A stretch of 64,000 nt of DNA from NCBI RefSeq assembly GCF_002213415.1, contig NZ_NJGU01000001.1:124001-188000 (forward strand). The letters are read 5' to 3'. The DNA is from Herbaspirillum robiniae. GTDB taxonomy: Bacteria > Pseudomonadota > Gammaproteobacteria > Burkholderiales > Burkholderiaceae_D. Numbering within the stretch: position 1 is the stretch's first letter; every line of letters begins with the position of its first letter. Positions 46,562 through 54,960 of this stretch are shown in pieces. The position numbers and the translations under genes were made by a program. The notes under the pieces were generated by a model. That model made no database searches. It saw nothing but the letters and a program-made list of their open reading frames with translations, and had not been told where the DNA came from.

Positions 46562-47563
46562 TCACAAAGGCTGCATCATCGGATAGCGAGGAATGTCTTC
46601 CGACTGGTCCTGGTTGACCCATCCGGCCATGGCGCGGAGTTCGCCCTCCATGTAAGCGGTTTCGGTCTGCATGAGGAAATGAAAGCGCTTCGCGGCAGCG
46701 GTGATCCAATCCATCCGGCTGTCAAAATCCTCCAGTTTCGTCGAATCGGGAGCGATCGATTTCTTCTGAGCGACCTTAGTATCGCATGCACTGGTGAACG
46801 CCAGCCGTAATTCCGGGGACACGAGGTTTACCACCGGCCAGCGCTGCATTTTCACGAAGGAGGAAAACCAGCCATCCTCATAGATGAGGGGTTGCAAGAT
46901 CACCTTCTGTTCATGATTTGCAATGGCCAGCAGGTGCGCAAACTTCTGATCTTCCTGGATCGAACCCGGCCGGGTAGCCTCGATCTGCTTGACGATCTTG
47001 AAACCCTCAACGATGAAACCGCACTGGCTCATGTTCTTGATCTTCGAAAGTGCTTCATCCTTCCACGGATAGTTGGCCACCTGCTCCTTGACCGGCTTGA
47101 TGTAGGCAGAGGCATCGCGACAGTGGACACATTCGTCGAAACTATCGTTGAACCGTGTGTAATACCAATGCCATCCGCTGATATCGTAGAAGAGCCAGAG
47201 ATTTCCCTTGGCCAATCCCTTGAACACGGGGTCGACGATTGGCACACGAAGATCGTCCAGAGAGCATCCGACGGTCTTGCTGGCGAAAGCACCCAACGCC
47301 ATCCAGTAGAAACGGCCCTTCTTGGACGGATCGCCATGGTCTTCGGTCTCCAGATAAAAGCGGGCGTATGTCGCAGCGATGCGCCGCGCCCTGTCGCTGT
47401 AGACGGGTATGATCGAGCCCTCGTTGCGTCCGTGAAGCTTGCACAGTCGTTTCGTACTCATCTGCTGGACCATTGACCACATCAGGTTGCAGTCGCAATG
47501 GACATCCTTGCAAGACTTTTCGTCGCTATTGGTCTGTGACTGGACCTTGTCGGAAGCACCCAT
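46562..47563 (-). CDS. Unknown Cys-rich protein, candidate T6SS effector
   Basis: A 333-residue protein with at least ten cysteines, including CKDVHCDC near the N-terminus and ECVHC in the middle. There is no signal peptide. Weak resemblance to the DUF2515 group is suggested by FYLETEDHGDPSKKGRFYWMALG and ANHEQKVILQPLIY, but I am not sure. No PAAR, Rhs, lipase GxSxG or nuclease motif is visible. The ATG at 47563 follows AAGGAA; a TTG at 47566 is one codon earlier. It sits 32 bases after vgrG and just before a lipoprotein gene, the classic VgrG-effector-immunity order. Its GC content is lower than the surrounding genes. Confidence 0.6.
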   Translation of the reverse strand: MGASDKVQSQTNSDEKSCKDVHCDCNLMWSMVQQMSTKRLCKLHGRNEGSIIPVYSDRARRIAATYARFYLETEDHGDPSKKGRFYWMALGAFASKTVGCSLDDLRVPIVDPVFKGLAKGNLWLFYDISGWHWYYTRFNDSFDECVHCRDASAYIKPVKEQVANYPWKDEALSKIKNMSQCGFIVEGFKIVKQIEATRPGSIQEDQKFAHLLAIANHEQKVILQPLIYEDGWFSSFVKMQRWPVVNLVSPELRLAFTSACDTKVAQKKSIAPDSTKLEDFDSRMDWITAAAKRFHFLMQTETAYMEGELRAMAGWVNQDQSEDIPRYPMMQPL

Positions 47564-47595
47564 CAATTATTTCCTTGTCCTTTGTTCGTTCTCGT

Positions 47596-50490
47596 TCAAG
47601 TCTTGGCCGGCACGACCTTGAACCACTCCATCGCGAATTCCACGTTCTCGCTGGCAGCCGTGGAAACACGTTCGCTCATGCCGTCCTTGGCGGTGGCGGC
47701 GAGGTAGTCTCCGGCGGAACTCTTGATCCGGTAGGGAATGTCGGACAGCGGATTGCCGTTCGGATCCTTCACCACGAACGCCTCGTCGTAGAGCTTGTAC
47801 TTGGTGTCGGGCAGCGCCAGCAGGTCCGGCGAGGCGCTCGCGCCGCCGGAGAACGCATGCGTGGCGCCCTTCACCGAAAACGTCCCCGGACAGGCGAACG
47901 TGATGTTGCCGCCTTCCAGCGTCACCGAGGATTGCCCGGCCTGCAGCACGATCTTGCCGCTGGCCTTGATCTCGATGCCGTCGTTGACGCTTTTGACGAT
48001 CACATCCTGGTCGGCCAGGATTTCCAGCGCGTCGGTGTGTGCCTGCAGCGAGACCGGGCCATTGCCGGCGTAGGCCTGGATGCCGCCATCGTGGGCATAC
48101 AGGCTGGCAGCCTTGCCGGCGGCGGCGCTGATGGTGTCGCCGGCGCTCCAGTGGGTGTCGCCCTGGCTGGTCCACTGGAGGCTTTCGCCGGCGTAGAGCA
48201 CCGTCGAGGCGGTGCTGGCCCAGTTGATGCTGCTGGGCGACTCCATCAGCACCGCGGCTTTGGCGAACTTCTCCACCGGCTGCGAGGCATCGGTCTGACG
48301 CGAGCTGCCGTCGGTCTTCAGCGCATCCTGGCCGTTCACGCTGGCTGGATGCTTCCCCTGGTCGGCCGGGTCGATGGCGGAGATGAAATCGGCCTTGGCC
48401 TGCAGTGCGTCGGCGCTGTGCAGCGCCTGCTGCTGCGCGGCCGATTCGCCCACGGTCTTGGCTAGCTGCTGCGCGCCTTTGAGCTGGGCGATGGCTTCGG
48501 CGGCGTCCATCTGGGTGCCGGTCACGCCGCTGCCGCTGGCCGCGCGCGCGGTGGAGGAGATCAGCAGGCCCTCGGCGCCGCGCACCACGCCCCAGGCGTC
48601 GCTGCGCAACTCGAATCCCTGGCCGCGATAGCTGCCGCGCTCGGCGCCGGTGTCCGCCTGTTCCACCAGGTGGCCGAGGTTGAGCTGCGACTTGGCCTGA
48701 CTCGAAGCCAGGCGCATGCGCAGCTGAGACTGGCTGTCGTCGACCACCCACTGGTTGAAGCCGCTGCCGTCATGGGCGGTGCTGTGCCAGCCGGAGATGG
48801 TGCCGGCGTGGTTCACGCCCGAATCGGCGCCGGCCGGGAAGGGCGGGGCGTCATTGCCGTTGTAGAGCTGGGCCACCACCACCGGGCGGTCGATGTCGCC
48901 TTCGATGAAGTCGACCAGCACTTCGCTGCCCACGCGCGGTGCGAACTGGCTGCCCCAGTTGGCGCCCGATTGCGCCTCGGCCACGCGCACCCAGGTGCCG
49001 GAGGCGTCGCTGCCGGGGGCGTTGCCGTCCTTGTCGTCCAGGTTGCCGGTCTCGCGCAGGCCGCCCGGGTTGGGCGACTTGCCGCGCTGCCAGTGGAACT
49101 GCACTTTCACGCGATGGTTGCGGTCGGTGGTCACGGCCGCTTCCTGCAAGCCGGTCACCAGCGCGCTCTGGGCGCCGCGCGCGGTGGGCTTGAGGCGTTG
49201 CGCAATGGCCGCCGGAACGATAGGCACGCTGTCGCGCACGGCCGTAAAGCTGTTGCGATAGGCGCCGGGCTTCAGTTCTTCGTCCTGTCCGGCATCGGGC
49301 GTTTGCGGGCCGCCGAACAGGCTGCCGGCGACCTTGCCCATCATGTCGCCGAGGATCTGCGTGATGTTGCTGTTGAAGTTGTTGCGCGCCTCGTGGCGGA
49401 CCGACAACACCTTGAAGCTGTTCTCGCCGTCGCCGTAGCGCTCGTGCTGGGTCAGCGCAAAGTGCGCGCCGGCGGCCAGCTGGCGTACCGACCCGGCGCC
49501 CTCGAAACGCTTGTTTTCCATCTCGATGGCTTGCAGCATCAGCTGTGCGTGGCTCGCCGCGGCGTCCTGGTCGGCGAAGTCCTGCTGGCCGGTGCCGTCG
49601 TACACCTGCAGGGCAGGCAGCTCGCCCGCGTCCAGGCCGGAGCTTTCCTCGGCGGAAGGGGCCGATATCTTTTCCGGGTGCCAGCTGGCCAGCGCCACGC
49701 CGTTGGCGCGCACGCTGCGCACGGCGGCGAAATCGGTAATGGCGTCGCTTGCCTCCATCGCCGCCGCGCGGTGAAAGCGGATGCTGTCGTAACCGCCCGG
49801 CATGGGCGGCGCCTTCGCATCGCGGTCGAAGATCACCAGCTTGTGGCGCGCATGCGGCTGGCCCTGGTCCTGGTTACCCTGTCCTTGCCCGGCGCCGTCG
49901 TCCTGCTCGTGCTCGAAACGGAAGCTCAGGCCCTCGGACGCCAGGATGCGGCGCAGGAAGGCGCAATCGGTCTCGCGGTACTGCGTGCAGATCTCTCTCT
50001 TGTTGAGTTGCCGGGTGACTTCGAGCGAGAAGTTAGCCTGCGGGTATTCCTTCAGCAGCGCGCCGGCGATGTCGGTCACCGTCATGTCCTGGAACAGGAA
50101 GCTGTCGCGGCGCCGGTCGAGGAAGGCCAGGAAGGACTCCAGCCGCAGCCTGTAGCGCGCCATGCCGCCGTCCGCGCCCAGCCACGAGGCCTGGGTGCAG
50201 TAGCCGTGCCAGGCGCGCAGGGAGCCGTCGGCCTGCAGCAGGCGCAGGCTGATTTCGGCGCCGATGAATTGCTTCAGGTCGAGGTCGGTGGAGACGGAGA
50301 GCGCGTCGATGTCGAAACGGAAGTTGTCGTTGACGCTTTCTTCGCCGTGAAAACGCTCCACCGCCAGCGACTCCGGCAGGCCGGACTGTTGCGCCGTGCT
50401 CATCGTGATGAGGCGGGCGTTCTGCGACAGGCCGGTGCCGAACAATTCGGAGACGACGGCGGAGAGGGAATCGGGAAGCGGCAGGTTCAT
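47596..50490 (-). CDS. vgrG: VgrG spike protein with C-terminal extension
   Basis: A 964-residue T6SS tip protein. The gp27-like part covers about residues 30-430 (FIGAEISLRLLQADG, TDCAFLRRILASEGLSFRF). The gp5 OB fold lies at about 470-560 (WGSQFAPRVGSEVLVDFIEGDIDRPVVVAQLYNG), and the DUF2345 beta-helix at about 730-880. The last 75 residues (KLYDEAFVVKDPNGNPLSDIPYRI) resemble a transthyretin-type domain, used in other VgrG proteins to dock effectors. It starts 36 bases after tssL, and the unknown effector-like gene follows it directly. Confidence 0.93.
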   Translation of the reverse strand: MNLPLPDSLSAVVSELFGTGLSQNARLITMSTAQQSGLPESLAVERFHGEESVNDNFRFDIDALSVSTDLDLKQFIGAEISLRLLQADGSLRAWHGYCTQASWLGADGGMARYRLRLESFLAFLDRRRDSFLFQDMTVTDIAGALLKEYPQANFSLEVTRQLNKREICTQYRETDCAFLRRILASEGLSFRFEHEQDDGAGQGQGNQDQGQPHARHKLVIFDRDAKAPPMPGGYDSIRFHRAAAMEASDAITDFAAVRSVRANGVALASWHPEKISAPSAEESSGLDAGELPALQVYDGTGQQDFADQDAAASHAQLMLQAIEMENKRFEGAGSVRQLAAGAHFALTQHERYGDGENSFKVLSVRHEARNNFNSNITQILGDMMGKVAGSLFGGPQTPDAGQDEELKPGAYRNSFTAVRDSVPIVPAAIAQRLKPTARGAQSALVTGLQEAAVTTDRNHRVKVQFHWQRGKSPNPGGLRETGNLDDKDGNAPGSDASGTWVRVAEAQSGANWGSQFAPRVGSEVLVDFIEGDIDRPVVVAQLYNGNDAPPFPAGADSGVNHAGTISGWHSTAHDGSGFNQWVVDDSQSQLRMRLASSQAKSQLNLGHLVEQADTGAERGSYRGQGFELRSDAWGVVRGAEGLLISSTARAASGSGVTGTQMDAAEAIAQLKGAQQLAKTVGESAAQQQALHSADALQAKADFISAIDPADQGKHPASVNGQDALKTDGSSRQTDASQPVEKFAKAAVLMESPSSINWASTASTVLYAGESLQWTSQGDTHWSAGDTISAAAGKAASLYAHDGGIQAYAGNGPVSLQAHTDALEILADQDVIVKSVNDGIEIKASGKIVLQAGQSSVTLEGGNITFACPGTFSVKGATHAFSGGASASPDLLALPDTKYKLYDEAFVVKDPNGNPLSDIPYRIKSSAGDYLAATAKDGMSERVSTAASENVEFAMEWFKVVPAKT

Positions 50491-50526
50491 CGGATTCGCC
50501 TTGAGCAGGTTGGCATCCTGCCGGGG

Positions 50527-51306
50527 TCAGGGCAGGGTAATGGTCAGGTTGGCCGTGCGCGGCGCCAGCTTGACGATGTCGGTATAGCCGGCCAGGCCGT
50601 TCTCGGTGCGGCCGGTCAGCATCCAGTTCAGGCCCAGGTAGGCGAACATGGCTATCATCGCGAACAGCGAGGCTACCGCCCACAGCGGCACGTCGTTGCG
50701 CAGCTTGTTGACGATCGCATCCGGGCGCGCCCAATGCGGCGCGAAGCCGGCGCTCTTGCCTTTCATGTGGGCGATTTCGTCGCCCAGGCGCGCGGTGAGG
50801 TAATTCAGCTTCTCCGGCCCCTCCAGCGCGTACTTGCCCTGGAATCCCAGCAGCAGGCACATGTGGAACACCTCCAGCGCCTGCACGTGGGCGTTGCCGC
50901 GCACGCGCAGATCTTCCAGCTGCTTGAAGAAGTTCTCGCCGGCCAGCTGGTCGCCGAACATGGTCAGCTGCAGCGGTCGGCGCTCCCAGGCGTCGCGGAT
51001 GCCGAAGCTGGAGCGCAGGATGATCTCGTCCACCGACGCGCAGAACGCGTACTTGGCGGCGTAGACGTCTTCCGGCGACACGTCGAGCTTCTTGGCGTTG
51101 CGCTCGACGTCGCCCAGGAATTTCTGCATCTTGATCGCGAAGGACGCTTCGTCCAGCGGGGCGCTGCCGTTCTTGAGCATGAACAGCGCGTAGAAGCCGT
51201 CATACATCAGGTCCAGCAGCGAATGCGCATTGACGGGCGCGCTGGCGGCGGGGGACGGGGTGAAGTGTTCCTGGTCGAGCAGGGAAGGGGCCGAGGTCAT
51301 GTTCAT
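50527..51306 (-). CDS. tssL: TssL (IcmH/DotU) T6SS inner-membrane protein
   Basis: A 259-residue short-form TssL. The cytoplasmic DotU domain covers about 25-210 (LLDLMYDGFYALFMLKNGSAPLDE ... YAFCASVDEIILRSSFG), and a single C-terminal helix lies near 222-245 (LWAVASLFAMIAMFAYLGLNWML). There is no peptidoglycan-binding OmpA domain. With TssJ and TssM it forms the membrane complex that anchors the tail. It overlaps the tssK stop by 4 bases (ATGA). tssM is not next to it, unlike in many loci. Confidence 0.93.
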   Translation of the reverse strand: MNMTSAPSLLDQEHFTPSPAASAPVNAHSLLDLMYDGFYALFMLKNGSAPLDEASFAIKMQKFLGDVERNAKKLDVSPEDVYAAKYAFCASVDEIILRSSFGIRDAWERRPLQLTMFGDQLAGENFFKQLEDLRVRGNAHVQALEVFHMCLLLGFQGKYALEGPEKLNYLTARLGDEIAHMKGKSAGFAPHWARPDAIVNKLRNDVPLWAVASLFAMIAMFAYLGLNWMLTGRTENGLAGYTDIVKLAPRTANLTITLP

Positions 51307-52652
51307 TGCGTCACCGCCAGAAGTTCGAGTTTGAGGTCACGGATGCCGGCCGGGATGTAGATGCAGATGGATTGCGCCTGCAGCATGCGTTCGTACATGG
51401 CGCCCTTGTTTTCGAGCGCGAAGTAATAGGTGTCGGGGCGCACCGGCAGCGCCGCCGGCACCTGCGGCGAATGCACCAGCTTCACGCCGGGCAGCGCGGC
51501 CAGCACGAACTTCTCGACGTCCTCGGGGGCGCCGATCTTGAAACGCAGGGGCACCACATCCACCAGTTCGATGGCCGGCAGGTCGGCATTGACCGCCAGG
51601 TAGAAGTTGGTCTTGTCGTCGATCTTGCCGGAGTCCAGCATGCCCAGATGGTAGGAAGGCTTGCTCTCGTTCAGGGCGATGGCGAAATAGCGCGAGGAGA
51701 TCACGGTATCGAGCAGTTCGCGGATGATGCCGTCGAGCCGGGCGAAGGCAGGGCCCGGATCGTGGTGGTCGTAGGCCGGCAGGTCGGCCAGCGACAAGCT
51801 GCGCGAGAAGGTCATCAGCGAGCCGCCCAGCGCCAGCAGCTGTTCATACAGGCGTTCGGGATGCAGCAGCGGGTTGTTCAGGTAGTGCGAGAGGCTGGCG
51901 TAGGAAGTGCTGGCCGTGTGCAGCAGCCAGAAGGAGGTGATGTCGCCGGAGCGGAACTCCACCACGCTCTTGCTCGGCTCGCGATGGTGGCCGTAGAGCG
52001 CGCTGACCTTGGCCTGCAGCGCATCCATCAGGCGGCGCAGGCGCTGGAACAGCAGCGGCGCCGCATGCACCGACAGGCTGGGCGGCACGAAATTGGGATC
52101 GAGTTCGAAACCTGATGAGCTGGCGCGACGCAGCCGCACGACGGGGATGCACACCAGCGAGTCGCGCGGCTCATTCTCGGAGACCAGGCGCACGGCCTTC
52201 TTCAGGTAGCTCATTTCAGCCTTGGCGGCTTCGGTGAAGAGGTCGGACGTTTCGATGTTGTCCTGGATATAACGGCTGGACTGGCTGTTGCTCGCCGCGC
52301 CGTGGGCGAAGTTGCTGCCGAAGCTCTTCAGTGCCGGCAGCGCCGCGTAGAAGGTCACCGACTGCTGCGCCAGCGGGATTTCGGTGAGCTCGATAGGATC
52401 CGGCAAGTCGTCGCCGTCCGGCGCCTTGTAGATTTCGCCGTCCTGGAAGATCACCGACAGCTCCAGGATGCGCAGCGTGTTGTTGTTCAGCGCGTCGCGG
52501 TCGACCTGCAGCGCCGACACGCCCCAGCAGTAGGGATTGAGCGCGGCCGCGGTCTGGTGCAGGCGGGTTTCATGATAGTGGTCCTGGCGCTGGAAGTGCT
52601 GCGGTCGCAGGAACAGGCCTTCGCCCCAAAGGACTTTGTTGGAGTGGTTCAC
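51303..52652 (-). CDS. tssK: TssK T6SS baseplate adaptor
   Basis: A 449-residue protein that links the baseplate to the membrane complex. The N-terminal KVLWGEGLFLRPQHFQRQDHYHE is the family hallmark. The middle contains YASLSHYLNNPLLHPERLYEQLLALGG, and the C-terminus holds the receptor-like domain. It lies 60 bases after tssJ and overlaps tssL by 4 bases, so tssJ-tssK-tssL are one operon. Confidence 0.95.
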   Translation of the reverse strand: MNHSNKVLWGEGLFLRPQHFQRQDHYHETRLHQTAAALNPYCWGVSALQVDRDALNNNTLRILELSVIFQDGEIYKAPDGDDLPDPIELTEIPLAQQSVTFYAALPALKSFGSNFAHGAASNSQSSRYIQDNIETSDLFTEAAKAEMSYLKKAVRLVSENEPRDSLVCIPVVRLRRASSSGFELDPNFVPPSLSVHAAPLLFQRLRRLMDALQAKVSALYGHHREPSKSVVEFRSGDITSFWLLHTASTSYASLSHYLNNPLLHPERLYEQLLALGGSLMTFSRSLSLADLPAYDHHDPGPAFARLDGIIRELLDTVISSRYFAIALNESKPSYHLGMLDSGKIDDKTNFYLAVNADLPAIELVDVVPLRFKIGAPEDVEKFVLAALPGVKLVHSPQVPAALPVRPDTYYFALENKGAMYERMLQAQSICIYIPAGIRDLKLELLAVTQ

Positions 52653-52712
52653 TTGTGTTGCCCCATTATTATCGTCGTCATTCGCGATGTACTGCGGTTT
52701 GTTGTTTGAATT

Positions 52713-53342
52713 TCAATGACACTGAACCGGCGCCAGCATCAGGTTCTTCTCCAGTGGCTTGCCCTGGGTATCCACCGCCGCCGCGCCCGCACCCACGGTC
52801 AGCGAACAGGACTGCAGGCCGACCGTAATGCCGTTCTTCTCCGATTCGTCGGCCTTGAAGGCGACGCGCCAGCGCTGCTGGGCAGGATTGACGAAGAGGG
52901 CGACGACACCGATGTAACCCGCTTCATAACTGACCTTCTCGGAGATCTCATAGCGCTGGCCCGGCACCAGCGTGACCTCCTTCACTTCCAGCAGGTCCGC
53001 TCCCAGGGCTTCCTTTTCCTTTTGTGCGCTAAGGAACGTGTCGTATGACGCCTGCTGGAAAGTAATGTTCTGCTTCAGCTTATAAATTTTTGCGACCAGC
53101 GCCAGCGGCCGCTGCTGGGCATCCTGGTTGAGCGCCCTGGAGGCGTGCAGCTTGATCGATACGGTACGCGGCTGCTTCATGGCGTCGGGCACTTCCGGCG
53201 CATCCGGCTTCTTCAGCCCCAACGCCTCCAGCGTCGACTTGGCCACCTGTCCCACGGTGGAGGCTGCGCCGACTGCGGCGCAACCGGATATAGAAGAAAC
53301 AACAAGCCCCAATAAAAAAATATCAATTAATTGTTTTTTCAA
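52713..53342 (-). CDS. tssJ: TssJ outer-membrane lipoprotein
   Basis: A 209-residue lipoprotein of the T6SS membrane complex. The signal peptide ends in SISGC with lipidated Cys21. The beta-sandwich body follows (VSIKLHASRALNQDAQQRPLALVAKIYKLK ... FLSAQKEKEALGADLLEVKEVTLVPGQ), typical of SciN/TssJ. It is slightly longer than most family members. The start appears to be TTG at 53342, at the left edge of the AT-rich divergent control region. It is the first gene of the leftward operon. Confidence 0.9.
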   Translation of the reverse strand: MKKQLIDIFLLGLVVSSISGCAAVGAASTVGQVAKSTLEALGLKKPDAPEVPDAMKQPRTVSIKLHASRALNQDAQQRPLALVAKIYKLKQNITFQQASYDTFLSAQKEKEALGADLLEVKEVTLVPGQRYEISEKVSYEAGYIGVVALFVNPAQQRWRVAFKADESEKNGITVGLQSCSLTVGAGAAAVDTQGKPLEKNLMLAPVQCH

Positions 53343-53711
53343 CTCAGCCCCGTACGTTCTATTCGATTTATTCGTGATGCGATGGGCACCGTCTTTTTAT
53401 GAATTAGGAAGTTTTTACATATTGCGGAACTGGAATTACAGATCCATGTCTATGCGATACGTTTGAGCAAGATTACGTTCGAATTACCTAAAACTATTAA
53501 GTCGGGCAACAACCTGATAGTCGCGATTGGAGCGCGTCCCGTTAAAAAAGTGCATTTTTCCAATGCATTAATTTCATTCGGAGACGGTTCAGGGGTTTCA
53601 CACATTGCCTAAAGATCAAGCGTCGCGTAACTGACGCGGCGCTTCATGAATTGCTTGTGCGGATCCCGTGCAAGCGTTTTGCCATATCAAAAATACAAGG
53701 AGCAATTCCGT
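53343..53711. promoter_or_regulatory. AT-rich divergent T6SS control region
   Basis: A gap of about 370 bases that is far more AT-rich than its neighbours. It separates the leftward tssJ operon from the rightward TagM-like operon and so must hold both promoters. It contains a small repeat TGCATT (53551-53556) / AATGCA (53562-53567) and a longer hairpin at 53618-53644. I found no clear sigma-54 (GG-N10-GC) site. AT-rich islands of this type are often silenced by H-NS-like proteins. Confidence 0.6.
53618..53644 (+). promoter_or_regulatory. Leader hairpin before the TagM-like gene
   Basis: AAGCGTCGCGT (53618-53628) pairs with ACGCGGCGCTT (53634-53644) at 10 of 11 positions around a 5-base AACTG loop. 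It lies 67 bases before the ATG at 53712 and has no T-run. It may affect mRNA stability or ribosome access; its role is unknown. Confidence 0.45.
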
Positions 53712-54332
53712 ATGCGCGTGAACAAAATAAAAACAGGTCTGGTCATTCCTGCACTGCTGTTGGCGATGTTGAGCGGATGCGCAAGCCAGCAACCGCAGCC
53801 AAAGCCCGAGGAAGAAGCCAAGAACACGCTGGAAAGCGGAGTGGCCCAGGCCAATGCGGCGCAGGCCGACGGCAAGAGCGATGAGGCGGTGTCGGTGCTG
53901 AAGGTGGTGGCGTCGCGCTTCCCCGCGGACAAGACGCCCTGGGTGCGCATCGCCCAGATCCGCTTTGACGCCGGCGACTACAGCGATGCCATCGTGAACG
54001 CCCAGGAAGCGCTCAAGCGCGATCCGGCCGATAAGGTCGCCAACAGTATCGTCACCGTTGCCAGCCTGCGCCTGGCGACCAAGTCCCTGGGCGACCTGCG
54101 CACCCAGAACGCGCTGAACGGCTCGGTGAAGACCGAAGCCCAGGACCTGACCAAGATCCTGCGCGAGAGCCTGGGCGAAACCGCCCTGGTGCCGCCGCCG
54201 GCCAAGCCGGCCCCGGCTGCGCGCGCACGCAAGGCGCCGCCGCGCAAGGCAGCCGCGCAACCGGCAGCCGGCGACGCCGACAGCGGTGGCGGTGGGGGCA
54301 GCGGTCCCAATCCATTCGGCAACCTGAAGTAA
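53712..54332 (+). CDS. TagM-like lipoprotein with TPR region
   Basis: A 206-residue T6SS accessory lipoprotein. The signal peptide ends LLAMLSGC with lipidated Cys23. Residues 35-120 contain tetratricopeptide-like helices (AAQADGKSDEAVSVLKVVASRFPADKTPWVRIAQIRFDAGDYSDAIVNAQEALKRDP). The C-terminal third is low-complexity Ala/Pro/Lys and ends in GGGGGSGPNPFGNLK. In Burkholderia a comparable gene (TagM) stands before tssB. The ATG at 53712 follows AAGGAG; an upstream ATG at 53646 is not used. It heads the rightward operon. Confidence 0.75.
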   Translation: MRVNKIKTGLVIPALLLAMLSGCASQQPQPKPEEEAKNTLESGVAQANAAQADGKSDEAVSVLKVVASRFPADKTPWVRIAQIRFDAGDYSDAIVNAQEALKRDPADKVANSIVTVASLRLATKSLGDLRTQNALNGSVKTEAQDLTKILRESLGETALVPPPAKPAPAARARKAPPRKAAAQPAAGDADSGGGGGSGPNPFGNLK

Positions 54333-54340
54333 GGCACGCC

Positions 54341-54373
54341 CGCGGGAGCACGCAAATGCTCCCGCGTCTTTTC
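54341..54373 (+). terminator. Attenuator-like hairpin between tagM-like gene and tssB
   Basis: CGCGGGAGCA (54341-54350) and TGCTCCCGCG (54357-54366) form a perfect 10-base stem with a CGCAAA loop, followed by TCTTTTC. It starts 8 bases after the upstream stop and lies about 75 bases before tssB. It fits a partial Rho-independent terminator inside the operon. Confidence 0.7.
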
Positions 54374-54448
54374 GCTGGCGCTCGCAGCCGGCGCGTTCGT
54401 GCAGCCTCACGCGGTGGGGCGCATTACCCAAACAGCAGTGGAGCAATC

Positions 54449-54949
54449 ATGGCAAAACGAGAAAGCATCCAGAAGAAACTCCAGAAAGTCCGCCCCCCGC
54501 GTGTGCAGATGACCTATGACGTCGAGATCGGCGACGCCATCGAGAAGAAGGAGCTGGCCTTCGTCACCGGCGTGGTCGGCGACTTCGGCGGCAATTCCGA
54601 GGTGCCGCAGCCGCGCCTGAAGGAGCGCAAGTTCGTCAACATCGATCCGGACAACTTCGACGAAGTGATGAAGGGCATCGAGCCGCGCGCGGTCTACCGC
54701 GTGCCCAACGAGCTCTCGGACAAGGGCGGCGAATTCGCCGTGGAACTGAAGTTCCGCTCGATGGAGGACTTCCGTCCGGAGTCCGTGGTGCAACAGGTCG
54801 AGCCGCTGCGCAAGCTGCTCGAGGCCCGCACCAAGCTGGCCGACCTGCGCAACAAGATCGCCGGCAACGACAAGCTCGAAGACATCCTCAGCGATGTGCT
54901 CAACAGCACCGAGAAGCTTGCCGAACTCAGCAAGCAAACCAACAAATAA
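54449..54949 (+). CDS. tssB: TssB sheath small subunit
   Basis: A 166-residue contractile sheath protein (VipA/ImpB). It begins MAKRESIQKKLQKVRPPRVQMTYDVEIGDAIEKKELAFVTGVVGDFGG, a nearly universal TssB start. The ATG at 54449 follows GTGGAG, and the 31-residue longer frame is rejected. It ends 11 bases before tssC, with which it forms the sheath heterodimer. Confidence 0.96.
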   Translation: MAKRESIQKKLQKVRPPRVQMTYDVEIGDAIEKKELAFVTGVVGDFGGNSEVPQPRLKERKFVNIDPDNFDEVMKGIEPRAVYRVPNELSDKGGEFAVELKFRSMEDFRPESVVQQVEPLRKLLEARTKLADLRNKIAGNDKLEDILSDVLNSTEKLAELSKQTNK

Positions 54950-54960
54950 ACGGGATCGCC

